From NCBI GenBank assembly GCA_030248225.1, contig JASANE010003675.1, positions 1 through 64,000 on the forward strand: a stretch of DNA of 64,000 nucleotides, given 5' to 3'. The notes below the pieces were generated by a model. The model did no database searches, was not told the origin of the DNA, and saw only the letters and a program-made list of their open reading frames with translations. The translations under genes and the position numbers were made by a program. The DNA comes from Trileptium ribeirensis (Eukaryota; Nematoda; Enoplea; Enoplida; Thoracostomopsidae). How positions within the stretch are numbered: position 1 is the stretch's first letter; each line of letters begins with the position of its first letter. Shown one piece after another: positions 11,626-24,598 of the stretch.

Positions 11626-12284
11626 TGTTTTTTTACCTAAGAAAAAGCAATTTTAATCTCGCTCAGAAATCAATAAAGAGAGTATTACATTGACCGAAGT
11701 TGCGTTTCGTCCCCAAGAAAATTATTATAGTTTTAACGTTAAATGTAAATTTTAAAAGTTTTACTGTCCATAATTTTTCAAAATACTAAAAATTTATTTT
11801 AAAATTCTGCAACTATTCCTATGTTGCGAAAGATGCGTACTCTTTTCTTTTTATATAGGTATCTTAGGAAAACTTCTTGTATATATGTAAATGCAGCGCG
11901 GTAGAATAGTCTTTGGTTCAAATTTAACCTCGCAGTAGATTTTTGAAATTTTTTAAATTATCATCATTACTTCCAATATATTTTATAATTTACAGTTGGA
12001 AATGTTTAATGTTCATTAACAAGATTTTTTATAGGACATAAAATGGGCTCGTAACTAGAAAGCCTTAAAAAGTTATATCCCTATCAGGAAGGAATTTTCA
12101 AAAGCCCGGCCCTTATTGTGATACTTGTAGCTTACTATGATGAACAGGACCATAATCATTTATCACAGCTGGAGTCGAACCGAGGCTTATGAAAATATCG
12201 TATAAAAATCTTTTACTGCAAGCCGATAGAGCACTAACATGCGATGGCATTTCTGGTTCCTAAATGGACCGGGTTTGACCGGGC

Positions 12285-12716
12285 TAAGGGCGAAAATGTG
12301 AAAAGCGAAAAGTGGCGAAGGGCGAAATGTGAAAAGTGAAAAGGCGAAGGGCGAAATGTGAAAAGCGAAAAGGCGAAGGGCGAAATGTGAAAAGTGAAAA
12401 GGCGTAGGGCTAAATGTGAAGGACGAAAAGGCGAAGGGCGAAATGTGAAAAGCAAAAAGGCGAAGGAGCGAAATATGACAAGCGAGAAGGGCGACGGGCG
12501 AAAATGTGAAAAGCGAAAAGGCGAAGGGCGAAAATGTGAAAAGTGAAGGGCGAAATGTGAAAAGCCAAAAGGCGAAGGGCCAGAGGGTGAAAAGCGAAAA
12601 GGCGAAGGGCGAAAATGTGAAAAGCGAAAAGGCGAAAGGCGAAATGTGAAAAGCGAAAAGGCGAAGGGCGAAATGTCGAAAAGTGAAAAGGTGAAAGGTG
12701 AAATGTGAAATGACTG
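12285..12716 (+). repeat. 29-bp minisatellite, ~14 units (left arm)
   Basis: The unit is close to gaaaagcgaaaaggcgaagg then gcgaaatgt, repeated with point changes and some units shortened. The mirrored array is at 24183-24598. Reading frames through it (Phe/Ser/Pro-rich on the complementary strand) are open only because the unit lacks stops, so they are not genes. Confidence 0.85.
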
Positions 12717-12900
12717 ATCCCTACTCGCTGTCGCTATTAAACATTACATAAATGATTAAACTACTTAAAGTTGTCCACATGCATTACCAATTCTAATTAA
12801 ATTACTAAACCTAATCATATGAATGAGTAATTATCAGCCCCCGATACTAATTTTAATTATTTTTAGTTGAAATACGGCAGATATTGTGATTATTACTCAC

Positions 12901-12994
12901 GCATAGCTTTCTTGGCTCTTTGTCTCATCTGGCTATCCTGTGAGCAGTGTTTCAGAGCAGTATGGATACGATGCAGGTGTTTTCTTCGGGACAT
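12901..12994 (-). CDS. Possible small exon, basic helical peptide
   Basis: On the minus strand, ATG (12994) opens a frame of 31 codons ending at a strong donor, GC then gtgagtaata, at 12900. The peptide is basic and helical (MSRRKHLHRIHTALKHCSQD). The mirrored copy in the right arm is broken. Its phase does not fit between the exons at 13496-13771 and 10674, which join directly, so it would have to belong to something else. It may be chance. Confidence 0.2.
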
Positions 12995-13495
12995 TGATGC
13001 GTCTCATCCCTTGTGTCATATACATTATTATAATTTCAAGTTTACCGTCCTTGTGTTTGTTGAATATTTATATTAATTTGCTAATTTGATTTTTATATTA
13101 GTCTCTAGACGTATTTTTTTGTTCTGCCTTTAAAATTAATATAAAATAATAACTTTTGCATAAAAATTGACAGTGCAAACATGGACATAGAAATACGGTT
13201 TACAAGGAACAATTACCGGAACTTCCATTTATCAGTTTAGTTACAAAATTCCGTTAGGTCAAAAAATGAATTATATCTAAAGAAAGCATTTAACTAGCTA
13301 TGCAAGCTGAAGCAAAATTGCGCACAGCACAGCTACTTAGACGGCTGTTCACTAGACCATCATCAATGTACGTCTTTGTAAATTTCTAGAAAATCGTAAT
13401 CTTAAATTTACATTTAGCATCTTGGTATAATCCATTCAATAATTTTATAAGATCTACTGTTTCCTGCAGTTAGTAAAAACTGCAAAATTGCTAAC

Positions 13496-13771
13496 CTGTC
13501 GAAGCAGTGGTATTCTCCACACCAACCAGCGAAGCATTGTATTCGATTGCTATTGACATACATCGTAGTTTTGCACTTTTCGGACCTGTCCTTTCAAGAA
13601 TTCCAAGACCAACAATTTCACCGCGAAAAAGACAAAATGCCCACATGGTTATGACCAACTGCTGAATAAAGCGTTTGCCGGTGTACGATGAGCTACTGTG
13701 AACTACAATGTGGCATTTGCAGAAGGCATTAGCGCGCATCCAGCTGGCGCGCTCGAAATATATCGGAAGAC
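13496..13771 (-). CDS. Unknown gene, exon b (left-arm copy, open)
   Basis: On the minus strand the acceptor acttatag precedes 13771. The frame is open for 91 complete codons to the donor CGACAG then gttagc after 13496. Incoming phase 1 matches the donor of the exon at 15955-16126, and outgoing phase 1 matches the last exon (start 26159 in the right arm, 10674 in the left). The translation contains YTGKRFIQQLVITMWAFCLF and GLGILERTGPKSAKLRCMSI. I recognise no family. The right-arm copy (23133-23404) has lost this acceptor spacing and carries frameshifts. Phase agreement across three exons makes a real gene likely. Confidence 0.55.
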
Positions 13772-15954
13772 CTATAAGTAGTAGTATTTTGCCTTCCAAA
13801 TTTCTTCGTAAAATTCTTAAGTTCAATTTTAATAACATTCGTTTACCTACAGGGTCTACAGTTTATTGTGTAAGCTGTTAACTTTTTACAAACCACAACT
13901 GGGACTACGTCATGAGGTTGCATGAACATAGTATTCATAAAATATTCTTTTAGACGTAAATTTTTCCCCTACAAAGGCACATATTTTGCGACCAAAAAAG
14001 ATGTTAACCTTGCTGATCTCTAAATATATGTTTTCCATTTTGCCGTTGTCGTAATACATTTAATCTCAAATGGCATGGAAAACGGATTTGTCCTGGCAAA
14101 AACACTTTTAGAAAAATGTCCACGATAAAACACAATTAGAAAAAGTCAATTAAACCGCTTGGTACTGGTTGTTGCCGTTATTATTGGCCAAATATCCCTT
14201 TTATGTAGTATAAAATAGCTAATACGACTATTTTAGTAGAAACGCAAGTGGTTTTTACTGGTTAAGTACGGGCGGACTACTGGTAAATTTTCAGAAAGAT
14301 GTGAGCTATCAGTACCAAATTACAAGCAAAAACGGCTTCTTAGAAGATGTGTGAACAGATGCAGCCTGTTTCCAATGCTTTACAAGTTCAAAACCTTTGA
14401 AACATGATTTGACTGTAGACAATTTGTCGTTGTCTGAACATAGTAAATTAGCAGAAAATAAAAATTAAAATACATATATCTTATGACAAGCTGAGTACTA
14501 TGTAAAAATCAGCTTCATGTGTTAAATCGCAAACCGAAAGCCGAATACTACCGTTGCACCCTTAGTGCACCAATTCGGGAAAATACACCATTTCAGTATT
14601 GAAGCAATAGTTTTATAGAAAAAAGTCTACCAATAATAATATTTTAGCGGACATGTATAGTCATTGAACTGTGCCGTTTAATATGTTTGGCTATTTTCAA
14701 GCTAAAGGTACGATGTCTACGGTACAATCGAATTTCCATCCGATTCTGAATCATATTTTGTAGCCAAATCAAAATATTTCAAGTTTAGTCTTCGTTTCAT
14801 TTCAAAAAGATTCCTTTGACAATTATGGTAGAATGTATAATGGGGCCTAATCTATATTACGTGTGTTCCGTTTTGTGGAAAAATTTTATGTATAAACAGA
14901 AAAATGTCTCGTAATTTAGGTCAAGATTTTCAGTTATTTTAAGCCTTAAAGTATGACGTAAAAATTTTTCTCAATAAATTCTATTCATCAGCGTTTCTTA
15001 GCAGTAATTTATTCAAGATAAGTTTTATTAAATTTCTTTTTTTAGTTTTCCTACGATGAAATACTAAGCGCTGGGGGATAAAATGTACCCTGAAATGTGG
15101 CCGCAATTATTTTTATTTGTGGAAACAGAAAAATGCAAAAGCTAAAGTTAAATGGAAATTGTGACACCAAGCTATGTAATAAATTATCCATGTATTGGAA
15201 TCAAAACAACCATGTATTAAAATAGACAAATGATATGATTCAGAAACGAATAAAGGTTCATTGGTGCTTCGACGTAGCAAATTTTACTTTGGACACAGCC
15301 AGACGCATTAAAAGGCCTAACTATGTGACTAAATTTGAACAAATAACTATAATGGATCGCTCCTTTTCAATAAAGCTATTGATTTAATACAATTGCATAT
15401 TTTATTGGATTTAATGCACTATTGGCCGAAAGGTAGTTGGGAAAAAATTCTACACATTAAGCGTCTCGGTCGGCGAATTGTCAACTGCCGCGAAAATTGA
15501 AGTTTAATGATATTTGAAAACAAGAAACAAAAAGAAAACAAAAATGCAAAACCATAATCCGAGATGTTAACACCTAGCTATGTAATGAAATTATCGATAT
15601 AATTTAGAAATGAATAGAAATTCGTTTGGACCATCTGCTCACAACCGTTAGCTTGGAGTAGCACAACTATATCTTACCGGAAAAATAGTATAATGTGCTC
15701 TCATTCTTTTCTATAAAGTTGTGCATATGATACTGCACATTTTGTGTAACTTAGTGCACTGAAGGCCCAACGGCAGTCGGTAATAACACTTTTATCACAA
15801 TACAGTATGCGATATTGCAAGAAACAACATTGTATTCTGTAGCCGTAACTAACTTACTTACTCTTACTCCGAAATGCCTCATAAAATGTTTAATTAAAAT
15901 TGTCACTAAATTTAAAAATCGGATAGAACTGTAATTTTGCCCCTAAAATCTTAC

Positions 15955-16126
15955 CACCTTTCCAGCTTTTCGCAGTACAAATATATAGATTTTCGTTGGT
16001 TTTAATTAGATCTTGTAGCTGGTCGTCGACAGGCAAACAGTGATTAATACCGAATAAACAATCATCAACATCTTCGACGAATATCAGCTGATCATGCCGC
16101 TTGATAATTGATTCAGGTGATTCCAT
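15955..16126 (-). CDS. Unknown gene, exon a with start codon (left-arm copy, open)
   Basis: ATG at 16126 (minus) starts 57 codons plus one base, ending at the donor GGTG then gtaaga. The translation is acidic and soluble-looking (HDQLIFVEDVDDCLFGINHC). No signal peptide is visible. The donor phase matches exon b. A cag acceptor upstream at about 16230 suggests a possible non-coding leader exon. The right-arm copy (20746-20919) begins with the same ATG but is frameshifted after about 40 codons. This ATG is the first in frame and I take it as the probable start. Confidence 0.5.
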
Positions 16127-16369
16127 GAGCCTGGTTATCTCAGAGCGATGTAAAAGTCATAAGCAACTTAAAAAGATATATTTCACAAGTAACGAAATAT
16201 TCTGTTTATTTACATTTTTTCTAACATTTCAGACCTGAAATTTGAAAATCTGCATGAATACACAATTATTTCGCAATATATAGTCGACCTTGTTGAGGCT
16301 GACAGAGAGCCTTGATAGGTAGGTAAGACAAGCTACGTTCATACGCTCAAGCATTTTGCTCAAAACTGT

Positions 16370-17050
16370 ATTAACAGTTTAGCTCATATTTCCGACAAGT
16401 TTTGAACAACATTTAAAAGCATTTTTTGCATTTTCGATGGATTTGTTTAAACTTTTGTAGCATGGTACTTGAGTCAATCGGCAGCAAAAACATATCTTGA
16501 AAATTTTTGAGCTGAAATTAAAGCTCAAATTTTGAAGAACTGCGATTTGCCACATTGTACCGTTACAATTTGCAGTCAAACTTTGATAGCGTTTTTTGCT
16601 AAATAATTGAGCAAAAGGTTTAACGTGGGAACAAACGTTAGTAATCAATTGGCGTTATAACCAGGTAAACTTAATAGTTTCGATTCCAACTTTGACACTT
16701 TTAAACTAAAAATATAGTGTATAGCGTCAAAAAATTTTTGTAATTGTAGGCAGAAGTTGACTGCGAGAAGGCTATGAAATAAAAATCATAAAATTATAAT
16801 TAAAATTGTTTATTCTAAATCGATATAATTTTTAAAAAATTCCAACACTGGGGATTGGACTGTAAACATTCGTGTATAACTGTTTACACCATTCCAATGA
16901 GCCACAAGTGCTCTCTGTGGTCTTTAGTAAGTTCTATAAAACATGTAATTCAGGGAATCGAGTTGAACACATAACTTGGACATCCGTGTTTTATAAGATT
17001 ACATTGCACATATTCACAAACGTACGTTCCGCTGTTTAATAGTTAACAAT
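16370..17050 (-). repeat. ~660-bp repeat, copy 1
   Basis: Minus-oriented copy of a unit also found at 18478-19145 and 19830-20480. Shared landmarks are cacaaacgtacgttccg, aacacggatgtccaagttat, gagagcacttgtggctcatt, tttttgacgctataca and aacgctatcaaagtttgactgc. Copies 1 and 3 are palindrome partners; copy 2 is much more diverged. Confidence 0.65.
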
Positions 17051-17775
17051 TTTGCATGTTACCATTGCTCCCAAAAATTTGTAGCACCTATTCAGACTTT
17101 CAACATTCCCAATTTTCTTTCACTCTTAAGGCTGTTTGACAATGTTCGCTTTAGTACATAATATCAGTACAAAAGATCTGCTATATGCAATCATAACCGA
17201 CTTCCAGAAGCAAAATATATTAGTTAGAAAAATAAAGCACTAATTGTTCAACAATTCAATCCATTTAATTGAAGACCATACATGGGTCAGACGCAGTCCT
17301 TAAATGAAGATGTGAATGGATAGAGATAAATTCAAATTTGAAAACTATACAGATTTGAAGGATTCTGGGAGTACGAAAACATTATACGCTAGTGCAACTA
17401 TATGAAACGTTACGAATAGTATTGTAACGCATCTAAACCTGGACACCAATAACTTACAATATTTGTTTTATGTAAAACAATGTTTCTTAATATGTGATTT
17501 AGCTTAAAAATGATACCCTGGAATATTTATTTGCACCACAATATATGTTTATCAAATAATGCAATAAAATTATTATTTGTGTTCTAGCACTTGAATTCGG
17601 CAGCAGCTTGAGAGCAGCTGAAGGCCCGTCCTGGTTTGGAACTTCATAAATACCTGATTACTTATCGATGGTTCTTATCAAAAGTCAAAACAAAAATCCA
17701 ATTTTAACTTTATGCTTTGAATTTTAACAACTCAAACATAATTTTTAAACCAGCAACCTGTGATTTTAATACATT

Positions 17776-19084
17776 GTAAAACAAAAACCACTCAATTCCT
17801 GGAATTCCTTCTAAAAATAGTATTCCACATTAAAACAAAACTAAGAAATGTTAATTATAATGAATTCGAGCACAATAATTAGTTATTGTGCTTAACGACC
17901 GCAATTATAATTGTGTAATACTTATATTTTGACTTAAGCACGAGCTAACCATGGTTTTCATTTCGAAATGGGAAAGAAACTTTCTTTAGCTATTTTTAGA
18001 AACTGCGCTACAGACGTTGTTTATATAAAGCATGCACAAAGTAGCCACAAAATATCAAGTCATACGCCGCAGGAAAATTAAAAACAGATATATATACATA
18101 ACAGATTACATCATGGAAACCCACAAAACTAATAAAAATGAAGTCTCGGTCCCATACCGAACCGGTGCTGAAAATTTAACAATCGACTATTCCAACTTAT
18201 TAAATTATAAAACTACGGAATGTTTTAGACCTATGTATGCTTGTCGTAATCAATATGTTTATTAAAACTGCACCGTGTGTGCTGATATACACAAACTAAT
18301 TTTTTAGTATATCATGTACAACAGTACTAATATCTTTAAGTTTTGTTTTCACAGTGTGCAAAGTATTGGTATAAATTCACAAACGGGGCATTGAATTTGG
18401 GTAAAGAATCCGTGCCATTTCAATACAAAAGTAGTAGAGTGGTGCATGCTGCGATGATCTTCATCGTCACAGTACGGAACGTGCGTTTGTGAATATGTGC
18501 AATGTAATCTTATAAAACACGGATGTCCAAGTTATGTGTTCAACTCGATTCCCTGAATTACATGTTTTATAGAACTTACTAAAGACCACAGAGAGCACTT
18601 GTGGCTCATTGGAATGGTGTAAACAGTTATACCAATGTTTTAATTTCCGATGCCCAGTGTTGGAATTTTTTAAAAATTATATCGATTTAGAATAAACAAT
18701 TTTAATTATATAATTTTTATGATTTTTATTTCATAGCCTTATTGCACATATTCTGCCTACCTACAAAAATTTTTTTGACGCTATACATATTTTTAGTTTA
18801 AAAGTGTAGAAATTGGAAAAGTGGAGAACTTATTTAATTTTATAATTAACGCAAATTGAGTCCTAACGTTTGTTCCACGTTAAATATTTTTTGTCGATTA
18901 TTTGACAAAAAACGCTATAGAATTTGACTGCAATCGTAACGGTACGATGTGGGCAAATCGGCAGTCTCAAAATTTGAGCTTTAATTTCCACTCAAACTTA
19001 AAAAATATTTTTGCTCCGGATAGCTCGAGTACCATGCTACGAAACTCAAATTTAACAAAATCCATCGAAAATGCAAAAATGCTT
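17776..19084. other. Palindrome P1 spacer
   Basis: The two arms stop matching here. The left part, about 17776-18470, is unique to this position and includes an unconvincing 77-codon frame at 18032. The right part is mostly the diverged copy 2 of the ~660-bp repeat. The spacer is about 1.3 kb. Confidence 0.6.
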
Positions 19085-19145
19085 TTAAAATCACAAGTTG
19101 CTGGTTTAAAAATTATGTTTGAGTTGTTAAAATTCAAAGCATAAA
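18478..19145 (+). repeat. ~660-bp repeat, copy 2 (diverged)
   Basis: Direct-orientation relative of 19830-20480 with many substitutions and indels. Only its last ~60 bp fall in the P1 right arm. It therefore predates, or was inserted independently of, the arm duplication. Confidence 0.6.
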
Positions 19146-19829
19146 GTTAAAATTGGATTTTTGTTTTGACTTTTGATAAGGACCCGTCGATAAGTAATCA
19201 GGTATTTATGAAGTTCCAAAACCAGGACGGGCCTTCAGTTGCTCTCAAGCTGCTGCCAAATACAAGTGCTAGAACACAAATAATAATTTTATTGCATTAT
19301 TTGAAAAAGTGTAAACATATATTGTGAGTACAAATAAAAATATTCCAGGGTATCATTTTTAAGCTAAATCACATATTAAGAAACATTGTTCCTAAAACAA
19401 ATATTGTAAGTTATTGGTGTCCAGGTTTCAATGGTACAATTACTATTCGTAACGTTTCATATAGTTGCACTAGCGTATAATGTTTTCGTACTTCCAGAAT
19501 CCTTCAAATCTGTATAGTTTTCAAATTTGAATTTATCTCTATCCATTCACATCTTCATTTAAGGACTGCGTCTGACCCATGTATGGTCTTCAATTAAATG
19601 GATTGAATTGTTGAACAATTAGTGCTTTATTTTTCTAACTAATATATTTTATTGGAAGTCGGTTATGATTGCATATAGCAGATCTTTTGTACTGATATTA
19701 TGTACTAAAGCGAACATTGTCAAACAGCCTTAAGAGTGAAAGAAAATTGGGAATGTTGAAAGTCTGAATAGGTGCTACAAATTTTGGGAGCAATGGTAAC
19801 ATGCAAAATTGTTAACTATTAAACAGCGG

Positions 19830-20480
19830 AACGTACGTTTGTGAATATGTGCAATGAAATCTTATAAAACACGGATGTCCAAGTTATGTGTTCAAACTCG
19901 ATTCCCTGAATTACATGTTTTATAGAACTTACTAAAGACCACAGAGAGCACTTGTGGCTCATTGGAATGGTGTAAACAGTTATACACGAATGTTTACAAG
20001 TCCATTCCCAAGTGTTGGAATTTTTAAAAATTATATCGATTTAGAATAAACAATTTTAATTATAATTTTATGATTTTTATTTCAGTAGCCTTCTCGCAGT
20101 CAAGTTCTGCCTAGCAATTACAGAAAATTTTTTGACGCTATACACTATATTTTTAGTTTAAAAGTGTTAGAAGTTGGAAATGAAACTTTTAAGTTTACCT
20201 GGTTATAACGCCAATTGTATTACTAACGTTTGTTCCCACGTTAAACCTTTTGCTCAATTATTTAGCAAAAAACGCTATCAAAGTTTGACTGCAAATTGTA
20301 ACGGAACAATGTGGCAAATCGCAGTTCTTCAAAATTTAAGCTTTAATTTCAGCTCAAAAATTTTCAAGATATGTTTTTGCTGCCGATTGACTCAAAGTAC
20401 CATGCTACAAAAGTTTAAACAAATCCATCGAAAATGCAAAAAATCCTTTTAAGTGTTGTTTTCAAAACTTGTCGGAAATA
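19830..20480 (+). repeat. ~660-bp repeat, copy 3
   Basis: Arm partner of the copy at 16370-17050, in the opposite orientation. The 92-codon frame at 20174 lies within the repeat and has no support as a gene. Confidence 0.6.
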
Positions 20481-20745
20481 ATGAGCTAAACTGTTAATAC
20501 AGTTTTGAGCAAAATGCTTGAGCGTATGAACGTAGTTTGTGCTCTACCTACCTATCAAGGTTCTCTGTCAGCCTCAAACAAGGTCGACTATATATTGTGA
20601 AATAATTGTGTATTCATGCAGATTTTCAAATTTCAGGTCTGAAATGTTCAAATAAAATATAAATAAACAGAATATTTCGTTACTTGTGAAATATATCTTT
20701 TTAAGTTGCTTATGACTTTTACATCGCTCTGAGATAACCAGGCTC

Positions 20746-20919
20746 ATGGAATCACCTGAATCAATTATCAAGCGGCATGATCAGTTGATATTCGTCAAAG
20801 ATGTTGATGATTGTTTATTCGGTATTAATCACTGTTTGCCTGTGCAACGATGCAGTTACAATTATCCTAATTAAAAACCAAAAAAAAATCTATATATTTG
20901 TATTAAAGCTGGAAAGGTG
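20746..20919 (+). pseudogene. Unknown gene, exon a, damaged right-arm copy
   Basis: Starts with the same ATG and the same first ~30 codons as 15955-16126. A lysine replaces a glutamate, and indels around 20840-20885 then break the frame before the conserved donor (ggtg then gtaag). If these indels are sequencing errors, this is the true first coding exon of the gene ending at 27651. Confidence 0.55.
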
Positions 20920-23132
20920 GTAAGATTTTAGGGGCAAAATTACAGTTCTATCCGATTTTTAAATTTAGTGACAATTTTAATTCAACATTTTTATGAGGCA
21001 TTTCGGAGTAAGTAGTAAGTAAGTTAGTTACGGCTACAGAATACAATGTTGTTTCTTGCAATATCGCATACTGTATTGTGATAAAAGTGTTATTACCGAC
21101 TGCCGTTGGGCCTTCCAGTGCACTAAGTTACACAAAATGTGCAGTATCAAATGCACAACTTTATAAGAAGAATGAGAGCACAATATTACACCATTTTTCC
21201 GTAACAGATATAGTTGTCGCCAAACTCCCAAGCCTAACGGTTGTGAGCAGATGGTTCCAAACGAATTTCTCATTCATTTTTAAATCTATATCAATAATTT
21301 CATTACATAGCTAGGTGTTAACATCTCGGATTAATGGTTTTGCATTTTTGTTTTCTTTTTGTTTCTTGTTTTCAAATATCCATTAAACTTCAATTCTTCG
21401 CGGCAGTTGACAATTCGCCGACCGAGACGCTTAATGTGTAGTAATTTTTTTCCCAACCACCTTTTAGGCAAATAGTGACTGAAATCCAATAAAATATGCA
21501 ATTGTATTAAATCAATAGCTTTATTGAAAAGGAGCGATCCATTATAGTTATTTGTTCAAATTTAGTCACATAGTTAGGCCTTTTAATGCGTCTGGCTGTG
21601 TCCAAAGTAACATTTGCTACGTCGAAGCACCAATGAACCTTTATTCGTTTCTGAATCATATCATTTGTCTATTTTAATACATGGTTGTTTTGATTCCAAT
21701 ACATGGATAATTTATTACATAGCTTGGTGTCACAATTTCCATTTAACTTTAGCTTTTGCATTTTTCTGTTTCCACAAATAAAAATAATTGCGGCCACATT
21801 TCAGGGTAGTTTTTGTGGCTCCCCAAGCGCTTAGTATTTCATCGTAGGAAAACGAAATAAAGAAATTTCAGAAAACTTAGCTTGTATTAATTACTGCTAT
21901 GCAACGCTGATGAATAGTATTTATTGTGAAACATTTTTACGTCATACTTTAAGGCTTAAAATAACTGAAAATCTTGACCTAAATTACGAGACATTTTTCT
22001 GTTTATACATAAAATTTTTCCACAAAACGGAACACACGTAATATAGATTAGGCCCCATTATACATTCTCCCTTTTATAATTGTCAAAGGAATCTTTTTGA
22101 AAATGAAAAATGAAATAATTAACATGAAATATTTTGATTTGGCTACAAAATAATGATTGAATTCGGATGGAAATTTTATTGTACCGTATACATTGTACCT
22201 TTGAAGTTGAAAAGAGCGCAAACATATCAAAACGTCACAATTTAATGACATGATAGATGTCCGCTAAAGATTTATTATAACTGGTAGACTTTTGATAAAA
22301 CCATCGCTTTAATAATTAAAATGGTGTATTTTCCCGAATCCGGTGCATTAAGGGTGCAACGGTAACATTCGGCTTTCGTTTGCGATTTAACACATGAAGC
22401 TGATTTTTACATAGTACTCAGCTTGTCATAAGATATATGTATTTTAATTTTTATTTTCTGCTAATTTACTATGTTCAGACAACGACAAATTGTCTACAGT
22501 CAAATCATGTTTCAAAGGTTTTGAACTTGTAAAGCATTGGAAACAGGCTGCATCTGTTCACACATCTTCTAAGAAGCCGTTTTTGCTTGTAATTTGGTAC
22601 TGATAGCTCACATCTTTCTGAAAATTTACCAGTAGTCCGCCCGTACTTAACCAGTAAAAACCACTTGCGTTTCTACTAAAATAGTCGTATTAGCTATTTT
22701 ATACTACATAAAAGGGATATTTGGCCAAATTAATGACGGCAACAACAGAATTACAGCGGTTTAATTAACTTTTAATTGTGTTTTATCGTCCACATTTTCC
22801 TAAAGTCTTTGCGAGGACAATTGCATTCCATGCCATTTAAGAGTAAATGTATTACGACAACGGCGAAATGGAAAACATATATTTCAAGATCAGCAAGGTT
22901 AACATCTATTTTGGTCCAAAATATATACCTTTGTCGGGGAAAAATTTACGTCTCAAAGAATATCAATACTATGTTCATGCAACCTCATGACGTAGTCCCA
23001 GTTGTGGTTTGTAAAAAGTTAACAGCTTACACAATAAACTGTAGAGACACTATCAGTAAACGAATGTTATTAAAATTGAACTTAAGAATTTTACGAAGAA
23101 ATTTGGAAGGCAAAATACTACTACTTATCAAG

Positions 23133-23404
23133 TCTTCCGATATATTTCGAGCGCGCCAGCTCGATGCACGCTAATGCCTTATCCAAATGCCACATTGTAA
23201 GTTCATAGCTCATCGTACACGGCAAACGCTTCTCAGCAGGTATTGGTCATAACCATGTGGGCATTTTGTCTTTTTCAGGTGAAATTGTTGGTCTTGGAAT
23301 TCTTGAAAGGACAGGTCCGAAAAGTGCAAAACTACGATGTATGTCAATAGCAATCGAATACAATGCTTCGCTGGTTGGTGTGGAGAATACCACTGCTTCG
23401 ACAG
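23133..23404 (+). pseudogene. Unknown gene, exon b, damaged right-arm copy
   Basis: Matches 13496-13771 on the other strand. The acceptor tatag has become tatcaag, and frameshifts occur near 23160-23230. Its final stretch is open again to the same donor, CGACAG then gttagc. Confidence 0.55.
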
Positions 23405-24182
23405 GTTAGCAATTTTGCAGTTTTTACTAACTGCAGGAAACAGTAGATCTTATAAAATTATGAATAGATTATGCCAAGATGCTAAATGTAGATGTAAATT
23501 TCAGTTTTTCTAGAAATTTACAAACGTACATTGATGATGGTCCAGTGAACAGCCGTCTAAGTAGCTGTGCTATAAGCAATTTTACTTAAGCTTGCATAGC
23601 TAGTTAAATGCTTTCTTTAGATATAATTCATTTTTGACCTAACGGAATTTTGTAACTTAATTGATAAATGGAAGTTCCGGTAATTGTTCCTTGTAAACCG
23701 TATTTCTATGTCCATGTTTGCACTGTCAATTTTTATGCAAAAGTTATTATTTTATATTAATTTTTCAAGACAAAACAAAAATCTACATCTTCGAGCTAAT
23801 CGAAAGTGAAATTAGCAAATTAATCGATGTTCAACAAACACAAGGACGGTAAACTTGAAATTATAATAATGTATATGACGCAAGGGATGAGACACATCAA
23901 TGTCCAAAGAAACACTTGCATCGTATCCATACTGCTCTGAAACACTGCTCACAGGATAGCGGATAGACAAGGAGCCAAGAAAGCTATGCGTGAGTAATAA
24001 TCACAATATTTTACGTATTTGGACTAAAATATGATTAAAAATGACGATCTATGACTTATAATTACTAGTAATATGGGTACGGTTAATTATAATTTGATTG
24101 CAATTGGTATCGCATATTTACAACTTTAAGTAGTTTAATCATTTATGTAATGTTTAATAGCGACAGCAGTCGGGTCGAGTCA

Positions 24183-24598
24183 TTTCACATTTCGCCCTTC
24201 ACCTTTTCACTTTTCACATTTCGCCCTTCGCCTTTTCGCTTTTCACATTTCGCCCTTCGCCTTTTCGCTTTTCACATTTCGCCCTTCGCCTTTTCGCTTT
24301 TCACATTTCGCCCTTCGCCTTTTGGCTTTTCACATTTCGCCCTTCACTTTTCACATTTCGCCCTTCGCCTTTTCGCTTTTCACATTTCGCCCGTCGCCTT
24401 CTCGCTTGTCATATTTCGCTCTTCGCCTTTTTGCTTTTCACATTTCGCCCTTCGCCTTTTCGCTTTTCACATTTAGCCCTACGCCTTTTCACTTTTCACA
24501 TTTCGCCCTTCGCCTTTTCGCTTTTCACATTTCGCCCTTCGCCTTTTCACTTTTCACATTTCGCCCTTCGCCTTTTCGCTTTTCACATTTCGCCCTTT
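24183..24598 (-). repeat. 29-bp minisatellite (right arm)
   Basis: Mirror of 12285-12716, read here as cacatttcgcccttcgcctt then ttcgctttt. Three overlapping ~100-codon frames through it are repeat artefacts. Confidence 0.85.

Larger units (their letters stand above)
9723..17775 (+). repeat. Palindrome P1, left arm (~8.05 kb)
   Basis: Reading outward from the centre, this arm is the reverse complement of 19085-27087. Checked landmark pairs are 10648/26185, 12290-12715/24183-24598, 13496-13771/23133-23404, 15955-16126/20746-20919 and 17580/19290. The pairs sum to about 36,810-36,910, drifting through indels. Differences are mixed substitutions and 1-3-bp indels, by eye several per cent. The outer edge lies at 9723, inside a coding exon. 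Confidence 0.85.

Noticed and set aside
12160..12245. Possible tRNA on the minus strand (B-box-like ggttcgactcc)
   Set aside because: No clover-leaf can be folded: T stem and acceptor pairing fail, and the mirrored copy in the right arm lacks the box.
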